A stretch of DNA of 64,000 bases from Paracoccus halophilus (GCF_000763905.1 NZ_JRKN01000016.1:1-64000), one strand, 5' to 3'; counted from the first letter of the stretch, positions 1 through 9,812 are shown. The notes: generated by a model not told the origin, from the letters alone. Made by a program: numbers and translations.

Positions 1-44
1 GCGCAGATCCGTTCCCGAAGGTCCAAAGAATAGGGGTTGCCCAT
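1..44 (-). mobile_element. IS630-family transposase, N-terminal start only (runs off left edge)
   Basis: The minus strand from 44 encodes MGNPYSLDLRERIC, the characteristic beginning of IS630-type transposases (a PYS-DLRERV-like first helix). A GGGAGG ribosome site lies 6 bases upstream of the ATG. The rest of the gene is outside the window, so I cannot say whether the element is intact. Just upstream, positions 64-106 carry repeated GTGAATC words and a TGAATC/GATTCA inverted pair (88-93 and 101-106), which look like terminal or transposase-binding sequence. Only 14 complete codons are visible, so the family call rests on the N-terminal pattern and on the related remnant next to it. Confidence 0.6.
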
Positions 45-124
45 GATCCACCTCCCAGAAGAAGTGAATCAGAAAATCGGCACCATGTGAATCTCCGTCC
101 GATTCAGATCAAACGCAAAACGCT

Positions 125-262
125 TTAGTGTGACGCGTATCCGGCAGCGTTGAAGTATTCCCAGAACTCTTGCGGATCGTAGAGGTTGCAGATTTCGCCG
201 ATGGCTGCGAAGGCGGCGCCGTCCATGGCCCGCTTGATGACCGACGGCGCGATCGGGGCGTC
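125..262 (-). pseudogene. IS630-family transposase C-terminal remnant
   Basis: The last ~35 residues of a minus-strand frame ending at 125 read like the C-terminus of IS630 transposases, including IGEICNLYDPQEFWEYF and the ending AAGYASH. Upstream of about 262 the frame stays open to 400 but no longer resembles a transposase, so only the tail remains. The remnant ends about 80 bp before the start codon of the transposase at 44 and has the same orientation, as if one element lies directly behind another. The family call is by pattern; the exact element boundaries cannot be fixed here. Confidence 0.55.
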
Positions 263-638
263 ATGGCTCAGCCGCTCGTTACATGGAACCCAACCTCGCA
301 AACCCCTCACGGGGTTCCCTTGGCAACGGTGCTGGCATGACTTGGTCCTCCCGAACAGGGTGAACCAAAATTCTCGCGTCGGGGAAAGCGTCCGATCCAA
401 ACTGTCATCGAAACGCTGTCGCGATGATGATTTGCGCCCGCCCCGACAACTTGAAGCGAGTTCGGCGATGATCGGCGTTCGCCTTGCTGCTGTTCCCGCC
501 TAGGCTTCGGCGCATCGCAAGGACAGACAGCCTGTCGATGCGCTCATGTGGAATATCCGGAATTCATCACGATTCCGAACACCGGATCAGCCGCGATGGC
601 AGTCAGCCCGCTGCAGAATCCGACATCATCCGGCCGGT
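263..638. other. Intergenic stretch without a recognised gene
   Basis: No frame here has a plausible start, ribosome site and family resemblance. A short AACCCC/GGGGTT hairpin lies near 300-316. The stretch separates the transposase remnant from the 3' end of ettA and may be scar sequence from IS activity. Confidence 0.5.
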
Positions 639-2294
639 TCAGCGCGTGAATTTCTTGTATTTCACGCGCTTCGGCTCGATCGAATCCGGGCCCAGACGGC
701 GGACCTTGTCGGCCTCGTAATCCTCGAAATTGCCCTCGAACCATTCGACATGGGCATCGCCCTCGAAGGCAAGGATATGGGTGCAGAGCCGGTCGAGGAA
801 GAAGCGGTCGTGGCTGATGATCACCGCGCAGCCGGCGAAATCCTCAAGCGCGGCTTCCAGCGCCTGCAGGGTTTCCACGTCCAGATCGTTGGTCGGTTCG
901 TCCAGCAGCAACACGTTGCCGCCCGATTTCAACAGCTTGGCCATGTGGACGCGGTTGCGTTCACCGCCCGACAGGAGCCCGACCTTTTTCTGCTGATCGC
1001 CGCCCTTGAAGTTGAAGGCGGAACAATAGGCGCGGCTGTTCAGTGTCGCATCGCCCAGTTCGATCTGCTCGGCGCCGCCGCTGATTTCCTCCCAGACGGT
1101 CTTGTTGGCGTCCAGCGCGTCGCGGGACTGATCGACATAGGACAGTTTCACCGTATCGCCAAGGGTGATCTCGCCGGCATCGGGTTTCTCGTTGCCGGTC
1201 AGCATGCGAAACAGCGTCGATTTGCCGGCGCCGTTCGGGCCGATCACGCCGACGATGCCCCCCGGCGGCAGGCTGAAGCTGAGATCCTCGATCAGCAGCT
1301 TGTCGCCCATCGCCTTTTTCAGGCCGGCGACCTCGATCACCTTGCTGCCAAGGCGCTCGCCATTGGGGATGATGATCTGGGCGCGGGACAGTTTTTCCCG
1401 CTCGGACTGGCCGGCCAGTTCGTTATAGGCGTTGATCCGGGCCTTTTGCTTGGCCTGACGGGCCTTGGCACCGGCGCGGATCCATTCCAGTTCCCGCTCA
1501 AGCGTTTTCTGCTTGGCCTTGTCCTCGCGCGCTTCCTGCTCCAGCCGCTTGGCCTTTTGCTCCAGCCAGCTTGAGTAGTTGCCCTCATAGGGGATGCCGC
1601 GGCCGCGATCCAGTTCCAGGATCCAGCCGGTGATATCGTCAAGGAAATAGCGGTCATGGGTCACGACCAGGATGGTGCCGGGATATTCGATCAGGTGCTT
1701 TTGCAGCCAGGCGATGGTTTCGGCATCCAGATGGTTTGTCGGCTCGTCCAGAAGCAGCATGTCGGGCGCCTCAAGCAGCAGCTTGCACAGCGCCACGCGG
1801 CGGCGTTCGCCGCCCGAAAGCGACGCGACATCGGCATCGTCTGGCGGGCAGCGCAGGGCCTCCATCGCGATGTCGATCTGGCTGTCCAGATCCCACAGGT
1901 TCTCGGCGTCGATCTGGTCCTGAAGCGCGGCCATCTCCTCGGCGGTTTCGTCCGAGTAATTCATCGCCAACTCGTTGAAGCGGTCGAGCTTGGCCTTTTT
2001 CGCGGCGACGCCCAGCATGACGTTTTCGCGCACGTTCAGCGATTCATCAAGCTGCGGTTCCTGCGGCAGATAGCCGACCTTGGCGCCTTTCGCGGCCCAA
2101 GCCTCGCCCGAGAAATCCCTGTCCATCCCGGCCATGATCTTCAGCAACGTGGACTTACCCGCACCATTGACGCCGACGACGCCGATCTTGACGCCGGGCA
2201 GAAAGTTCAGGCGGATATTTTCAAAGACCTTCTTGCCGCCGGGATAGGTCTTGGACACGCCATCCATATGATAGACGAATTCATAGGCTGCCAT
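639..2294 (-). CDS. ettA: Energy-dependent translational throttle protein EttA (ABC-F ATPase)
   Basis: 551 aa, the usual EttA length. It is a soluble tandem ABC ATPase of the ABC-F group, which binds the ribosomal E site and gates the first peptide bond according to energy state. Two nucleotide-binding domains are visible: Walker [10 protein letters not shown] at 41-49 with LSGGERRR (159-166) and [10 protein letters not shown] (181-190), then Walker [10 protein letters not shown] at 352-360 with a second LSGGERNR signature and DEPTNDLD. A charged linker rich in K, R and E (about 240-300) between the domains fits the P-site tRNA interaction motif. There are no membrane segments. It stands alone; an inverted repeat GCGCGTGAA/TTCACGCGC (642-650, 661-669) overlaps its 3' end. 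Confidence 0.95.
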   Translation of the reverse strand: MAAYEFVYHMDGVSKTYPGGKKVFENIRLNFLPGVKIGVVGVNGAGKSTLLKIMAGMDRDFSGEAWAAKGAKVGYLPQEPQLDESLNVRENVMLGVAAKKAKLDRFNELAMNYSDETAEEMAALQDQIDAENLWDLDSQIDIAMEALRCPPDDADVASLSGGERRRVALCKLLLEAPDMLLLDEPTNHLDAETIAWLQKHLIEYPGTILVVTHDRYFLDDITGWILELDRGRGIPYEGNYSSWLEQKAKRLEQEAREDKAKQKTLERELEWIRAGAKARQAKQKARINAYNELAGQSEREKLSRAQIIIPNGERLGSKVIEVAGLKKAMGDKLLIEDLSFSLPPGGIVGVIGPNGAGKSTLFRMLTGNEKPDAGEITLGDTVKLSYVDQSRDALDANKTVWEEISGGAEQIELGDATLNSRAYCSAFNFKGGDQQKKVGLLSGGERNRVHMAKLLKSGGNVLLLDEPTNDLDVETLQALEAALEDFAGCAVIISHDRFFLDRLCTHILAFEGDAHVEWFEGNFEDYEADKVRRLGPDSIEPKRVKYKKFTR

Positions 2295-2431
2295 CGGACG
2301 CTCCTGTCAGGGAAAGAGATTTTGGCCGTGTTTAGGCGATCACGCGGCGAAGTTGAAGCGTTGCCGTGCGCGCAGCCTCGACAATCTTGCTTGCGGGCCG
2401 GTCGCGCGCCTTGTCACGCCCGCATGGAAAA

Positions 2432-2454
2432 GCGCCCCGGAAAGACCGGGGCGC
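2432..2454 (-). terminator. Rho-independent-type terminator
   Basis: A perfect 9-bp stem GCGCCCCGG/CCGGGGCGC with a 5-base loop is followed, on the minus strand, by TTTTCC. It lies 37 bp beyond the stop of the periplasmic protein gene 2492-2944 and would end that transcript before ettA. Confidence 0.7.
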
Positions 2455-2491
2455 ACGATCTTGGGCGGGACATGGCCCCCCTCACTTCGGG

Positions 2492-2944
2492 TTATTCGGT
2501 TTCCCAGTCGCGCAACTCGCCATTCGGGGCATATTCCGCCTCGACCCAGTTACCCTGGGCGTCCACACCCTCGAACTCGAAACCATCGCTTTCCAGTTCG
2601 ATCTTTTCAAAGCGGCCATCGACCGGAAAGCGCTCTGCATTCAGCAGGATATCGGGAAGTATCGCCCTGACTTCCGACACCGGGGCAAGATCGCTTCCCC
2701 CGACCTCGATTTCCTCCAGCGTGCCGTCGCGGTGAAAGTCGATTTCGACCATGGTGCCGCCGGGCAGGCGTCCCCTCAGATCCGGTCCCCGCCGGCGATC
2801 GCTGGTTCTGGGATCGGCATCGGTCAGCGCCAATGTCTCGATCGTCTTGTCCAGCGTCGCCCGATCGATCAGGGCGCGATCGCCCTGCGCAACGGCCGGC
2901 GCGGCAAGAAGGCTGCCGAGAATCAGCGGGTAAACAATCTTCAT
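2492..2944 (-). CDS. Small secreted protein, possibly PepSY-like
   Basis: 150 aa from the ATG at 2944, chosen because AGGAG precedes it and it begins with a clean Sec signal peptide (MKIVYPLILGSLLAAPAVAQ). A longer upstream start would put eleven polar residues ahead of the signal. The mature part is acidic and contains short stretches such as GTMVEIDFHRDGTLEEIEV and an extended strand near NWVEAEYAPNGELRDWE, reminiscent of PepSY-type periplasmic modules that alternate strand and D/E-rich turns. I do not recognise a specific function. It is monocistronic and followed by a terminator at 2432-2454. Confidence 0.7.
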   Translation of the reverse strand: MKIVYPLILGSLLAAPAVAQGDRALIDRATLDKTIETLALTDADPRTSDRRRGPDLRGRLPGGTMVEIDFHRDGTLEEIEVGGSDLAPVSEVRAILPDILLNAERFPVDGRFEKIELESDGFEFEGVDAQGNWVEAEYAPNGELRDWETE

Positions 2945-3080
2945 GACATCAACTCCTGAAGGGGAACCGACCGGCATGGAATTCCATGCGGTCTGTCGTT
3001 CATGGTTACCGGCCCCGAACGCGGCGGATTGGCAGAAGTTCCGGGCTGTCTTGGCCAGGACGGCGCGACCGGCTTGCCGG

Positions 3081-4448
3081 TCAGAGCCGTCCCCACAGGT
3101 CGTATTCGCCGGCCTCGTCCACCGTCACGGTGACGATATCGCCGGGGGCCAGCGCCTCGAATCCCTCGTCGATGAACAGGTTGCCGTCGATTTCGGGGGC
3201 ATCGGCCCGGGTGCGGCAGGTGGCACCGCCCGCGTCCACCTCGTCCACGATCACCTCGATCTTTTGCCCGACCTTGGCGGCCAGTTTCGCCTCGGATATC
3301 GCCTGCGCCTTTTCCATGAAGCGGTTCCAGCGCTCCTGCTTGACCTCATCGGGGATGTGATCGGGCAGATCGTTGGCCCGCGCGCCGCGCACGTTTTCGT
3401 ATTGAAAGCAGCCGACGCGATCCAGTTGCGCCTCGTCCAGCCAGTCCAGCAGGGTCTGGAATTCGGCCTCGGTCTCGCCCGGATAACCCACGATGAAGGT
3501 CGAGCGCAGGGTGATATCCGGGCATGCCGCGCGCCATGCGGCGATCTCGTCCAGCGTCTTTGCGGCCGCCGCAGGGCGGGCCATGCGTTTCAGCGTATCG
3601 GGGTGCGCGTGCTGGAACGGGATATCCAGATAGGGCAGCACGAGGCCATCAGCCATCAGCGGGATCAGATCGCGCACATGCGGATAGGGATAGACGTAGT
3701 GCAGCCGCACCCATGCGCCCAGCCCGCCCAGATCGCGGGCCAGATCGGTGATATGGGCGCGGTGGCCGCGTTCGGTCGCGAATTTGCGGTCCAGACCATA
3801 GGCGCTGGTATCCTGGCTGATTACCAGCAGTTCGCGCACGCCTGCCTCGACCAGCTTTTCGGCCTCGCGCATTACCGCATGGGCGGGGCGGCTGACCAGC
3901 TTGCCGCGCATGTCGGGGATGATGCAGAACCTGCAGGCGTGATTGCAGCCCTCGGAGATTTTCAGATAGCTGTAATGGCGCGGCGTCAGCTTGACGCCCG
4001 AGGCCGGCAGCAGGTCGATGAACGGGTCCGGGCTGGGCGGCACGGCGCCATGGACGGCATCCAGCACCTGCTCATATTGCTGCGGCCCGGTCACCGCCAG
4101 CACCGAGGGATGCGCGCCGGTGATATATTCCGGCTCGGCCCCCAGACAGCCGGTGACGATCACCTTGCCGTTCTCGGACAGCGCCTCGCCAATGGCCTGC
4201 AGCGATTCCGCCTTGGCGCTGTCCAGAAAACCGCAGGTATTCACGATCACCGCGCCCGCGCCCTTGTAATCGGGGCTGATCGCATAGCCCTCGGCCCGCA
4301 GGCGGGTCAGGATGCGTTCGCTGTCGACCAGCGCCTTGGGGCAGCCAAGGCTGACCATGCCGATGGTCGGCTGCCCGTCCCTTCGCGTGGTGTCGAAGAC
4401 GGGGGCCGGGGCTAGATCGGGGCGCAGCAGGGGCGGGTTCTGGCTCAT
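3081..4448 (-). CDS. rimO: Ribosomal protein S12 methylthiotransferase RimO
   Basis: 455 aa. This radical-SAM enzyme adds a methylthio group to the conserved aspartate of ribosomal protein S12. The N-terminal UPF0004 domain has cysteines at 36, 72 and 101 for one 4Fe-4S cluster ([25 protein letters not shown]). The radical-SAM motif CNHACRFC (168-175) binds the second, and a C-terminal TRAM-like domain ends the protein. The start at 4448 (MSQNPPLL) matches related proteins as I remember them; an ATG three codons upstream (4457) is possible, and neither has a clear ribosome site. The frame is open much further upstream but without family resemblance. Divergent from the lipoprotein gene at 4554. 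Confidence 0.93.
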   Translation of the reverse strand: MSQNPPLLRPDLAPAPVFDTTRRDGQPTIGMVSLGCPKALVDSERILTRLRAEGYAISPDYKGAGAVIVNTCGFLDSAKAESLQAIGEALSENGKVIVTGCLGAEPEYITGAHPSVLAVTGPQQYEQVLDAVHGAVPPSPDPFIDLLPASGVKLTPRHYSYLKISEGCNHACRFCIIPDMRGKLVSRPAHAVMREAEKLVEAGVRELLVISQDTSAYGLDRKFATERGHRAHITDLARDLGGLGAWVRLHYVYPYPHVRDLIPLMADGLVLPYLDIPFQHAHPDTLKRMARPAAAAKTLDEIAAWRAACPDITLRSTFIVGYPGETEAEFQTLLDWLDEAQLDRVGCFQYENVRGARANDLPDHIPDEVKQERWNRFMEKAQAISEAKLAAKVGQKIEVIVDEVDAGGATCRTRADAPEIDGNLFIDEGFEALAPGDIVTVTVDEAGEYDLWGRL

Positions 4449-4553
4449 GGCCGGCATATAATGCGATCCGGGCGGCTTGTTAAGCATCCATGCACGCAAG
4501 CTACACCGGAACTTCATTTTGCTTTCGGCGTTGCCCCGTGCAATCTGCGCGCC

Positions 4554-5036
4554 ATGACGACCAGGACGACCATGACCCGAGTGACCGCCGCCATCGGCCT
4601 GACCCTGACCCTGATGCTGGCGGCCTGCGTCGCCACCTCCAGCGCCCCGCCGGCCGAGGCCGCGCCGCGCGGCAAGCCCATCGTGATCCGCGACAATCGC
4701 GGCGGCAATGTGCTGGAGACGGTGAGATACCGCAACAAGCTGGCCGCCAGCGGCCGCCCGGTGCAGATCCGCGGCTATTGCCGTTCGGCCTGCACCATGC
4801 TGATCACCCTGCCGAATGCCTGCCTTGGCCGCGGCGCGACGATCGGCTTTCACGCGCCGCGCATCCCGAATACGACGATCATCCCGCCGCTGGTCGATCA
4901 GATCATGGCCAGCTATTACCGCAACGGCATCCGCGCCCGCTGGGATGCCGAGTGGAAATATTCGCTGGAGATGCAGAAGATCTCGGCCCGGGAATATGTG
5001 AAACTCGACCCGCAGACGCGGCTCTGCGGCGCATGA
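4554..5036 (+). CDS. ClpP/crotonase-fold-like periplasmic lipoprotein
   Basis: 160 aa. The N-terminus is a lipoprotein signal with lipobox LAAC (Cys25), so it should be anchored in the periplasm. The body resembles the ClpP-like periplasmic family (COG3904 type): a strand, then [10 protein letters not shown] with a candidate nucleophile Ser78, then IGFHAPR with a candidate His100. An aspartate or glutamate completing a triad cannot be assigned by eye. Proteolysis is therefore inferred from family resemblance, not shown. The start at 4554 is preferred over 4572 because it keeps a normal signal length. The MliC-like gene follows 24 bp downstream, probably in the same transcript. Confidence 0.72.
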   Translation: MTTRTTMTRVTAAIGLTLTLMLAACVATSSAPPAEAAPRGKPIVIRDNRGGNVLETVRYRNKLAASGRPVQIRGYCRSACTMLITLPNACLGRGATIGFHAPRIPNTTIIPPLVDQIMASYYRNGIRARWDAEWKYSLEMQKISAREYVKLDPQTRLCGA

Positions 5037-5060
5037 TCGCCTTCATCGCAGGAGAATGAC

Positions 5061-5447
5061 ATGAAAGGTTTTCACTGGGCCGCCGCGCTGCTGCTTGGGT
5101 TTTCCACGCCGGCGCTGGCCGGCGCCCAGCTGAGCATATCGCTGGAAACCGGCGCCGGGGCCGAGATCGTCACCGCGAATTACGACTGCAGCGGCGCGGC
5201 GCCGCTGGAGGTGCAATATATCAACGCCGGCGAGAACAGCCTGGCGCTGGTGCCGGTCGAGGGCGAAGCGCTGGTCTTTGTCCAGGTGCCCAGCGGCTCG
5301 GGCGCGCGCTATGTGTCGGGGATCCATGAATGGTGGGACGATGGCGAGGGCGCGACGCTGAAAAACTCCCTGAACGAAGAAGAGATGTCGCTTTCCTGCT
5401 CCGTGATCCCGGCCGAGGGCGGGGGCGCGGCGGATCAGGAGGGTTAG
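5061..5447 (+). CDS. MliC/PliC-type c-type lysozyme inhibitor
   Basis: 128 aa with a Sec signal peptide ending near Ala20. The mature domain shows the MliC pattern: YDCSG near 41-45, the hallmark SGSGARY at 78-84, a following WWDDGEGATL and a second cysteine at 113 that can pair with Cys43. Such proteins sit in the periplasm and plug the active site of c-type lysozymes. Unlike MliC proper there is no lipobox cysteine, so it resembles the soluble periplasmic PliC form. AGGAG precedes the start. It lies 24 bp behind the ClpP-like lipoprotein gene and is followed by a strong terminator. Confidence 0.82.
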   Translation: MKGFHWAAALLLGFSTPALAGAQLSISLETGAGAEIVTANYDCSGAAPLEVQYINAGENSLALVPVEGEALVFVQVPSGSGARYVSGIHEWWDDGEGATLKNSLNEEEMSLSCSVIPAEGGGAADQEG

Positions 5448-5493
5448 CCCGCCACCACCCGCGCCCGGTCACGACCGGCCCGACGAGATCGAT

Positions 5494-5520
5494 ACGGCCC
5501 GCCCTGATCCGGCGGGCCGT
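5494..5520 (+). terminator. Rho-independent-type terminator
   Basis: A perfect 10-bp stem ACGGCCCGCC/GGCGGGCCGT with a 7-base loop is followed by CTTGTCCTT. It ends the two-gene lipoprotein/lysozyme-inhibitor unit on the plus strand and lies 27 bp before the convergent esterase-like gene's stop. Confidence 0.7.
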
Positions 5521-5547
5521 CTTGTCCTTGCGTGATCTGGCCGGCGT

Positions 5548-6921
5548 TCAGCGCGCCGCCAGCAGTTCGGGCACCGACAGCAGGATGAATTCGTTATCCG
5601 CCGCGCGGCCGATCTCGCGCCCGCCCGAGAAGGGCAGGTTGTTGTCATTGGCAACGATGATATGGCTCTCGTCCAGCCGTGCCACATCCTCGATGGTGAA
5701 GAAGGGAAAGCTGAAATTCGCGCCCTCGGCGCTTGTGCCCGGCAGCGCCTTGCCGTCCGGGTCGGCGATATCCAGCAGGTTCACATGGCCGATGCGGCGG
5801 ATATAGCCCTGCTCGTCCCGGCTGGCGGTATCGACCAGAACGATGTTCTTGACCCGCGCGGGCGCCGGGTAGCAGCCCGCCGGGTCGGCGCCCTCGGCGC
5901 AGGATTTCGCCGCATCGCCCTCGCCGTTGTCGCGCTCGATCACCAGCGCGCGGGTGCCGTCGATGAAGTTGAAATCCCCGATCGCGGTCGCCCCTTCGGT
6001 CAGGCGAAAGCGATAGCTGTCGCCGGTCCAGTCGCCGGCCCCGGTGTCAAAGGTCATCACGCGCAGGAAATCGCCCTCGGGCTGGCCGTCCTCGCCCAGC
6101 AGGGGCTTTTCCAGCATCGCCCAGAGCAGGCCGGTTTCGGGTTGCAGCGCCATGCCCTCGTAGCCGCCCGAGCGCTGGACCCGGAAATCCGTGCCGGGCT
6201 GGGCGGGCACCAGCATGCCGTCGGTATCGGGACCGGCCAGGATCTCGCCGTCCAGCCGGGTCGGAAACACCTCGAGCAGGCGACCGTCGCGGGCCACGCG
6301 CAGGATATAGGGGCCGAATTCCTCGCCGATCCAGAATTCGTCGTTCAGATACTGGATGCTTTCGGGGTCGAAATCCGCGCCGGTCAGATAGCGGCTGTCG
6401 GTCGCCTCATTGGCGATGCGAAAGGGCGCCTTGTGATCGGGGTCGCGCAGAAAGATGGTCTCGGCCCGGGTGACCGTGCCGGTCTGGAAATCGGGCTGCA
6501 TGCGGTGCAGGAACAGCATCGCGTCGGGGCTGTTCACCTTGCGGCCGAAACCGTTATCGGTCAGCGTGAACCAGCTGCCATCCGCGGCCCGGTTCATGGC
6601 CAGGCCCGACATGCCCTGCAGCGGCTGGCCAAGAAAGGGCAGCGAGATGCCGGTCTTGTGGCTGCCATAGGTGGCGCCGGTATCGCCCTCGACGCTCATC
6701 GGGGTTTCGTTGCGGCTCTGGCCGGTGAACTTGCCCGAGATCCACAGATCGCGCGGCGCATCGGCGGGCGGCGCGATCAGCGAAAAGGCGGGCAGGACGG
6801 CATGGCCGGCCAGGGTGGCGGGGAACAGCTGTTCCTGTGGCGCTTCCTGCGGGGCCGCCTGTTCCTGCGCAAAGGCGGGGGCGGCGACGGCGCAGGCCAG
6901 CAGGGCGATGGAAAGACGCAT
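5548..6921 (-). CDS. Secreted esterase-like activity of phytase family protein
   Basis: 457 aa from the ATG at 6921, which has AGGAG eight bases upstream and opens a Sec signal peptide (MRLSIALLACAVAAPAFAQ). The mature protein resembles the family annotated as esterase-like activity of phytase, a beta-propeller-like fold: LPAFSLIAPPAD, GLAMNRAADGSWFTLTDNG, DPESIQYLNDEFWIGEEFGPYI, GGYEGMALQPETGLLWAMLE, and near the end IEDVARLDESHIIVANDNNLPF. It should act in the periplasm or outside. The substrate is unknown; phytate hydrolysis is not established for this family. Monocistronic. Confidence 0.8.
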   Translation of the reverse strand: MRLSIALLACAVAAPAFAQEQAAPQEAPQEQLFPATLAGHAVLPAFSLIAPPADAPRDLWISGKFTGQSRNETPMSVEGDTGATYGSHKTGISLPFLGQPLQGMSGLAMNRAADGSWFTLTDNGFGRKVNSPDAMLFLHRMQPDFQTGTVTRAETIFLRDPDHKAPFRIANEATDSRYLTGADFDPESIQYLNDEFWIGEEFGPYILRVARDGRLLEVFPTRLDGEILAGPDTDGMLVPAQPGTDFRVQRSGGYEGMALQPETGLLWAMLEKPLLGEDGQPEGDFLRVMTFDTGAGDWTGDSYRFRLTEGATAIGDFNFIDGTRALVIERDNGEGDAAKSCAEGADPAGCYPAPARVKNIVLVDTASRDEQGYIRRIGHVNLLDIADPDGKALPGTSAEGANFSFPFFTIEDVARLDESHIIVANDNNLPFSGGREIGRAADNEFILLSVPELLAAR

Positions 6922-7017
6922 GACGTGGCTCCTGTGCAAGCGATCGTCACACCCTGCTAATCGCCCGCCGTGACAGTTCCGCTGCAAAAGGGTGGCGAAA
7001 CCGTGACGCGCCGGCCG

Positions 7018-7779
7018 TCACTCGCGCAGACGCCAGCCGGTCAGGAAGATCCGGCGGATCGCCGCCATGCAGATGGCGATGGTCAGCGCCACCGCGAACA
7101 GCGACAGCCCCACCGGCACATCGGCCAGCCCGAAAAACGACCAGCGAAAGCCCGAGATCAGGTAAAGCACCGGGTTCAGCTTGGCCACCCCCTCCCAGAA
7201 GGGCGGCAGCATCGAGGCCGAATAGAAGGCCCCGCCCAGAAACACCAGCGGCGTGATCACCATCATCGGAACGATCTGCAACTGCTCGAAATTCTTTGCC
7301 CAGAGCCCGATGATGAAGCCCAGCAGCGAAAAGGCCAGCGCCGTCAGGAACAGGAAGGCCAGCATCCAGACCGGATGCGCGATATGGACGCCGTTGAACC
7401 AGAAACTGGTCAGAAGGATCACCAGCGCGATCAGCACGGCCTTGGTCGCGGCGGCGCCGACAAAGCCCAGGGTGACCTCGACCCAGCCGGTCGGCGCCAC
7501 GAGATATTCATAGATCGTGCCCGAGAATTTCGGGAAATAGATGCCGAAACTGGCATTGCTGACCGATTGCTGCAAGACCGTCAGCATCATCAGCCCGGGC
7601 ACGATGAAGGCGCCATAGGGCACGCCCTCGACCGACTGGATGCGGCCGCCGATGGCGGCGCCGAAGACGACGAAATACAGCACCGTGGACAGCACCGGCG
7701 AGGCCAGCGACTGCCAGATCGTGCGAAAGAACCGCGCCATCTCATGACCGAAGATGGCGGCGACGGAACGCCAGTTCAT
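7018..7779 (-). CDS. ABC-2 type transporter permease
   Basis: 253 aa with six predicted hydrophobic segments and the ABC-2 (DrrB/YadH-like) layout: N-terminal amphipathic helix, then long hydrophobic stretches around [66 protein letters not shown] and [16 protein letters not shown] sequence ahead of the conserved [12 protein letters not shown]. Its start codon overlaps the stop of the ATPase gene by 4 bases (ATGA), so the two are translationally coupled and form one exporter of unknown substrate. A homologous but unpaired permease lies at 57330-58151. Confidence 0.88.
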   Translation of the reverse strand: MNWRSVAAIFGHEMARFFRTIWQSLASPVLSTVLYFVVFGAAIGGRIQSVEGVPYGAFIVPGLMMLTVLQQSVSNASFGIYFPKFSGTIYEYLVAPTGWVEVTLGFVGAAATKAVLIALVILLTSFWFNGVHIAHPVWMLAFLFLTALAFSLLGFIIGLWAKNFEQLQIVPMMVITPLVFLGGAFYSASMLPPFWEGVAKLNPVLYLISGFRWSFFGLADVPVGLSLFAVALTIAICMAAIRRIFLTGWRLRE

Positions 7780-8717
7780 GCCCGTTCCTCCTTGGCTTCT
7801 TCCTCGACCAGCGAGATGAAGATCTCTTCGAGGCTGCTTTGCTTGGTCGAGACATCGCGCACGGAAATGCCGTTCTGTGCCAGATCGGCCAGCAGATGCG
7901 CGATGCCGGTGCGCTCGGCGCGGGTGTCGTAATCATAGCCCAGCGACTGGCCGTCCGGGGCAAGCACCATCCCCCGGCCCTGCAGCGCGGCGGGCAGCGC
8001 GGAAAGCGGCTGGTCCAGCTGGATGGTCAGGCGCTTCTTGCCGAATTCGCCCATCAGCTGGTCCTTGGGCTGGCACAGCAGCAGCTGGCCGCGATTGATG
8101 ACGCCGATGCGGTCGGCCATGTCCTCGGCCTCTTCCAGGTAATGGGTGGTCAGGATGATGGTGACGCCCTGCGCGCTGAGGTCGCGCATCACCGCCCACA
8201 TCTCGCGCCGCAGGGCGACATCGACGCCGGCGGTCGGCTCGTCCAGGAACAGCACCTTGGGGCGATGCGCCAGCGCCTTGGCGATCAGCACCCGGCGCTT
8301 CATGCCGCCCGACAGCTCGCGCGTGCGGGCATTGCGCTTGTCCCAGAGCGCGAGACTGCGCAGAAGCTGCTCGAGATAGGCTTCGTCGCGCCCCTCGCCG
8401 TAAAGGCCGCGGGTAAAGCGCACGCAGTCGATGACATGCTCGAAAGGTTCAAGCAGGATTTCCTGCGGCACCAGACCGATCAGCTTGCGCGCCGCGCGCC
8501 AGTCGGTGCGGATGTCGTGGCCGCCGACGCGCACCGTGCCGCCGGTCGGCACCACCAGCCCGCAGATGATCGAGATCAGCGTGGTCTTGCCGGCGCCATT
8601 GGGGCCGAGCAGGGCCAGGATCTCGCCCTCGGCAATCTCCAGCGAGACATCGTTCAGCGCCACGGTGCCGCTGTCATAGCGTTTCGAGATATGGTCGATT
8701 TCGATGATCGGACGCAT
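7776..8717 (-). CDS. ABC-2 exporter ATP-binding protein
   Basis: 313 aa from the ATG at 8717, chosen because AAGGAGGG lies 5-6 bases upstream; a longer frame adds only low-complexity residues. It is one ABC ATPase domain: Walker [10 protein letters not shown] (38-46), signature LSGGMKRRV (135-143), Walker [12 protein letters not shown] (156-166) and the switch histidine in [16 protein letters not shown]-terminal ~80-residue domain typical of the CcmA/DrrA-like subfamily follows. It pairs with the overlapping permease gene. YadG/YadH-type systems are the nearest described relatives; the substrate is unknown. Confidence 0.9.
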   Translation of the reverse strand: MRPIIEIDHISKRYDSGTVALNDVSLEIAEGEILALLGPNGAGKTTLISIICGLVVPTGGTVRVGGHDIRTDWRAARKLIGLVPQEILLEPFEHVIDCVRFTRGLYGEGRDEAYLEQLLRSLALWDKRNARTRELSGGMKRRVLIAKALAHRPKVLFLDEPTAGVDVALRREMWAVMRDLSAQGVTIILTTHYLEEAEDMADRIGVINRGQLLLCQPKDQLMGEFGKKRLTIQLDQPLSALPAALQGRGMVLAPDGQSLGYDYDTRAERTGIAHLLADLAQNGISVRDVSTKQSSLEEIFISLVEEEAKEERA

Positions 8718-8752
8718 GCGCCCTCCTTCGGGTCGGGCCGAGGGCCGTTGCG

Positions 8753-9367
8753 CTACCACATCGTGCGGGCGGCGCGTTCGGGCCATTCGGCGTCATAAGC
8801 CGCTCCGCCGACCTCATCCGAGGACAGCACGGACAGGATTTCGCCCGGTGTGGGCAGGCTGGCGGAATCGTCATGCCCGTCCCACAGGCTGGCGCGGTTC
8901 ACCGCCCGGGCGCATTGGAAATAGGCCTCGGCCACCCGCAAGACAATGACCGCGCGCGGAAGTTTTTCGCCGCGCGCGAATGTGGCGCGCAGATCGGCGT
9001 CGTCGGTGACACGGGCATGGCCGCGCAGACGCAGCACCGTGGCCGAGCCGCGGATCAGGAACATCAGGCTGGCGCGGCCATCGGCGACGATATTGGAAAT
9101 GGAATCGATACGGTTATTGCCCTGCCAGTCGGGCAGCGCGACGTGATGCGGATCCAGCAGCCGCGCCACCGGGCCGTCATCGCCGCGCGGGCTGGCATCG
9201 GTACCGCGCGGCCCCTGCGTGGCCAGCACGCAAAAGCGCGAGGCAAGCAGCAGCCGCGCATATTCCGGCGTGACGCGATCCGCGACCTTGCGCAAGGCGG
9301 TCGCGCCGGGCGGGTCGTAGATCCCCGCCAGATCGTCTTCGGTCAGCCAGCGCATATCCGCCCCCAT
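8753..9367 (-). CDS. FMN-dependent PPOX-type flavoprotein (MSMEG_1061-like)
   Basis: 204 aa from the ATG at 9367; an ATG four codons later (9355) and one at 9415 are alternatives, and no ribosome site decides. It belongs to the pyridoxamine 5'-phosphate oxidase-like split-barrel flavoproteins. Family landmarks are DLAGIYDPPGATALRKVADR, ASRFCVLATQGPRGTDASPRGD, LPDWQGNNRIDSISNIV and YFQCARAVNRASLWDG near the end. The NNR-D stretch is typical of FMN binding in the MSMEG_1061 subgroup. The physiological substrate is unknown. It is probably separately transcribed from the ABC ATPase 36 bp downstream, although read-through is possible. Confidence 0.78.
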   Translation of the reverse strand: MGADMRWLTEDDLAGIYDPPGATALRKVADRVTPEYARLLLASRFCVLATQGPRGTDASPRGDDGPVARLLDPHHVALPDWQGNNRIDSISNIVADGRASLMFLIRGSATVLRLRGHARVTDDADLRATFARGEKLPRAVIVLRVAEAYFQCARAVNRASLWDGHDDSASLPTPGEILSVLSSDEVGGAAYDAEWPERAARTMW

Positions 9368-9812
9368 TGCCCATTCCCGCGCGGCGGCAGCTTCCGCGCC
9401 CGGGCCGGGAATGTCCATAGCGACGCGATTGGCCGCGGCGCGGGCATAAGCCCCGGTGCCGTCTGTCAGATATTTCAGGCTTTCCGTCAGGTTCTTGACC
9501 CATGCGGCGCCTCGGCAGGGTAACGTCATCGACGCTTCTGGCCCTAAACCGCCGGTGGGGAAACGCTCGGTGAACCGAAATGCCGATAGACCAGATCGGG
9601 TGGGTCTTGCCTTGCAGCGTCAACATCAAGTGTTGCGCCAAGAGGTTGCGCGAGCTTGCGGGAACGCAGGTTGTCCGGGTCGACATAGCTGACTAATGTG
9701 GGCAAGCGCCTGACGTTTTGAGCCCATATTAACGCGACCTTGCCGAACCTTCACTGCCCGTGCATTCGTCCGGTGTCAGCCCTTATATGCCCTTTTAAAA
9801 ATCGTTCTATTT
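9368..9812. other. Intergenic stretch, no convincing gene
   Basis: The PPOX frame stays open leftward of this stretch to 9529, so part may be its true N-terminus. The remainder holds only short frames. One of 38 codons (9580-9696, plus strand) has a CCAKRLREL stretch faintly like a metal-binding motif but no ribosome site and no full domain. The sequence near 9770-9815 is less GC-rich (TTTTAAAAATCG). Confidence 0.4.

Noticed and set aside
642..669. Inverted repeat GCGCGTGAA/TTCACGCGC at the 3' end of ettA as a terminator
   Set aside because: It lies inside the coding sequence up to the stop and no T-run follows, so termination is not supported.
2943..4415. A 490-codon frame on the plus strand opposite rimO
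   Set aside because: It lies against a clear radical-SAM gene and shows no domain pattern of its own.
4449..4853. N-terminal extension of rimO
   Set aside because: The frame stays open but the added residues are unlike RimO and overlap the divergent lipoprotein gene and its signal peptide.
9580..9696. A 38-codon frame with CCAKRLREL, faintly like a heavy-metal-binding domain
   Set aside because: No ribosome site, too short, and the metal-binding CxxC pattern is not present.
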